The notes beneath the pieces are model-generated. The model made no database searches. It had not been told where the DNA came from and saw only the letters and a list, made by a program, of their open reading frames with translations. This document shows, one piece after another, positions 29,592 through 30,677 of a stretch of 30,677 nucleotides of DNA (within the stretch, counting starts at the first letter, position 1; each line of letters starts with the position of its first letter). The DNA is from Spirochaetaceae bacterium UBA1306 (GTDB lineage Bacteria > Spirochaetota > Spirochaetia > Treponematales > Rectinemataceae): the NCBI GenBank assembly GCA_002307245.1, contig DBTW01000104.1, forward strand, positions 782-31,458. Reading direction: 5' to 3'. The translations under genes were made by a program, and so were the position numbers.

Positions 29592-30120
29592 TACCGCTCG
29601 CCGCGGCGCGAGCCTGGCCGAGGCCGCGCTCGCCCTCTACCGCGCCCTCCTAGGCCATGGCCTGCGCATCGCCTGCGCCGAGTCCTGCACGGGGGGACTC
29701 GTGACTGCCGCCATCACGGACATACCCGGCTCCTCGGCCGTCCTCTGGGGCGGCGTGGCGGCCTATTCCAACGAATGCAAGGTAGCTCTGCTCGGCGTGG
29801 CCGCGGGCGCGATAGCCGAATTCGGAGCCGTATCCCGAGAGGTCGCGGCGGCCATGGCCGAGGGCGCGCTGGCCGCGAGCGGCGCCGACATCGCCCTGGC
29901 GGTCACGGGCATCGCGGGCCCCGACGGCGGCAGCGCCGACAAGCCCGTCGGTCTCGTGTGGTTCGCCTGGCGCGACAAGTCAGGATCCGGACGCGAAGAG
30001 TCCGCGATCTTTCCAGGGGACCGCGCGGCCGTGCGCGTGGCGGCCGCTGAATTCGCGCTCCGCGGAGCGGCGGAGCTCGCTGCGGGCGGGCAGGCGATTC
30101 CCACCCGCTCCGGTCGCTAG
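29566..30120 (+). CDS. pncC: CinA C-terminal family protein (nicotinamide-nucleotide amidase)
   Basis: 184 aa with the amidase domain only, without the N-terminal CinA (COG1058) domain. AESCTGGLVTAAITDIPGSS contains the catalytic Ser, followed by VAAYSNECKVALLGV, VTGIAGPDGGSADKPVGLVW and EFALRGAAEL. It deamidates NMN to nicotinic acid mononucleotide in NAD recycling. Start ATG 29566 lies within the bactofilin 3' end, with GAGG upstream, so it is coupled to that operon. No terminator follows; a new promoter starts at 30137. Confidence 0.9.
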   Translation: MAHPKAEISTARRGASLAEAALALYRALLGHGLRIACAESCTGGLVTAAITDIPGSSAVLWGGVAAYSNECKVALLGVAAGAIAEFGAVSREVAAAMAEGALAASGADIALAVTGIAGPDGGSADKPVGLVWFAWRDKSGSGREESAIFPGDRAAVRVAAAEFALRGAAELAAGGQAIPTRSGR

Positions 30121-30136
30121 GCGATATCGCTCGATA

Positions 30137-30165
30137 TTGACAAGGCATTAAGCCCGGTCTATAGT
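30137..30165 (+). promoter_or_regulatory. Consensus promoter of the last gene, with adjacent palindrome
   Basis: TTGACA (30137-30142), a 17-nt spacer and TATAGT (30160-30165). The palindrome GCGATATCGC at 30121-30130 lies just upstream and could be a regulator site. A leader of about 190 nt follows, with a CCGCGC/GCGCGG hairpin (30189-30207). Confidence 0.8.
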
Positions 30166-30358
30166 CGTTCATAACGAGTCGAGCGGATCCGCGCCTTGGG
30201 TGCGCGGCCACGAACGCCAAGCGGAAGTCCCGGGAGGGAACGAAGCCTGAGCCCGCTCCGGATAGGGCAATAACCACCCCTTCCCGCCACGCCTCGCTAT
30301 TCCCGACATGCATCGGATCTTCAAGAAGGAAAGGGCCTCAGGCGGCCCGCCGTACACA

Positions 30359-30677
30359 ATGGATAACCCAGAACAGCGTTCAGAGAAGCCCGTGGCCATC
30401 ATCCGCAAGCGCAAGACCCTGGAGCAACCCGAGTCGCCGGAATCGGCTTCCGTCGAGCCCCTAGCCGGACAGCCGGAGCTCGCGACCTTCGCCTCCGAGG
30501 ACGAGTCCTCGGCCGCCAGGGAAGCTCCGCGGGACGAGGCGCAGGACTCGCCGGGCGGTCCGGACTTCGAGGGCGAGGGCGACGAGGCCCAGGCCGAGGG
30601 CGATCCCGGTTCGAAAAATCCCGTGCGGATCCGAGTCAAGCGCAAGGCCCCTCGCGCGGATGGGAGTTTTACGCCCG
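30359..30677 (+). CDS. N-terminal part of a protein with charged disordered extension (possibly Rho or IF-2), 3' truncated
   Basis: The frame runs from ATG 30359 to the window edge (106 codons seen). The product starts MDNPEQRSEKPVAIIRKRKT, passes through an acidic, Ser/Pro/Ala-rich disordered stretch, and reaches KNPVRIRVKRKAPRADG. Alternating basic VxIxRKRK-like patches and acidic linkers are seen in the N-terminal extensions of spirochaete translation factor IF-2 and of some Rho proteins. The rpsT-hup neighbourhood weakly favours Rho. No domain core is in view, so this is a guess. A start at the in-frame ATG 30308 is also possible; neither has a clear Shine-Dalgarno. Confidence 0.5.
   Translation, partial: MDNPEQRSEKPVAIIRKRKTLEQPESPESASVEPLAGQPELATFASEDESSAAREAPRDEAQDSPGGPDFEGEGDEAQAEGDPGSKNPVRIRVKRKAPRADGSFTP

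Noticed and set aside
1..30677. CRISPR array, prophage, toxin-antitoxin or restriction system
   Set aside because: No spaced direct repeats, phage structural genes or paired toxin/antitoxin frames were seen; the only restriction-like domain is the degenerate tail at 24010-24360.

Overview
This is a high-GC bacterial chromosome segment, most likely from a spirochaete of the Treponema/Spirochaeta side. That placement is an inference. It rests on the mixture of membrane-anchored TPR proteins, a bactofilin, a small protein matching the C-terminal tail seen on spirochaete adenylate cyclases, an endonuclease-type MutL, MutS2, and an rpsT-hup neighbourhood. Coding density is very high, with many ATGA/GTGA overlaps, and the few intergenic gaps carry recognisable promoters and terminators. 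I see no tRNA or rRNA gene, CRISPR array, prophage or intact insertion sequence.

Layout. 1-507 is the 3' end of an outer-membrane barrel-like protein, facing a convergent catabolic operon (585-4320, minus) across a bidirectional terminator. The operon encodes a class III aminotransferase, a class II aldolase and an FGGY sugar kinase, joined by 4-nt overlaps. It has a consensus promoter with an 18-bp palindromic operator at the predicted start point. Next is a 170-bp AT-rich element with 18-bp terminal inverted repeats (MITE-like), then an RlmN/Cfr-type radical SAM gene that overlaps a convergent DHH phosphoesterase gene by 41 bp. ruvC and yebC (minus) follow, then a small Zn-ribbon gene divergent from a neuB-like sialic-acid synthase gene, which is followed by a COG2509 flavoprotein gene.

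11525-16152 (minus) is a tightly overlapped operon: Zn-ribbon protein, murI, rsgA, mutS2. It may be translated from a leaderless transcript. Divergent from it are a pentapeptide-repeat gene, a metallo-beta-lactamase-fold hydrolase, a secreted TPR-like protein with a tandem repeat inside its signal sequence, and mutL. Two minus-strand TPR genes (20085-22842) are divergent from a plus-strand operon (22991-25982) of a membrane TPR protein with an Mrr-like tail, a metallophosphoesterase and a ParB/sulfiredoxin-fold protein. That operon ends at a structured candidate small RNA with a strong terminator.

The last 4.5 kb holds a tiny Zn-ribbon gene, a PlsC-type acyltransferase gene (minus), rpsT with a UUG start, an HU gene, a response regulator with a degenerate HisKA-like tail, a cyclase-tail-like mini-protein, a bactofilin and pncC. 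After a consensus promoter and a ~190-nt leader comes the start of a large gene with a charged, disordered N-terminus, possibly rho or infB.

Most of the window is housekeeping: translation, cell wall, recombination and mismatch repair. The least explained parts are the aminotransferase/aldolase/kinase operon, the MITE-like element, the candidate sRNA at about 26010-26127, the TPR/Mrr-phosphoesterase-ParB operon, and the receiver/mini-TPR/bactofilin cluster.
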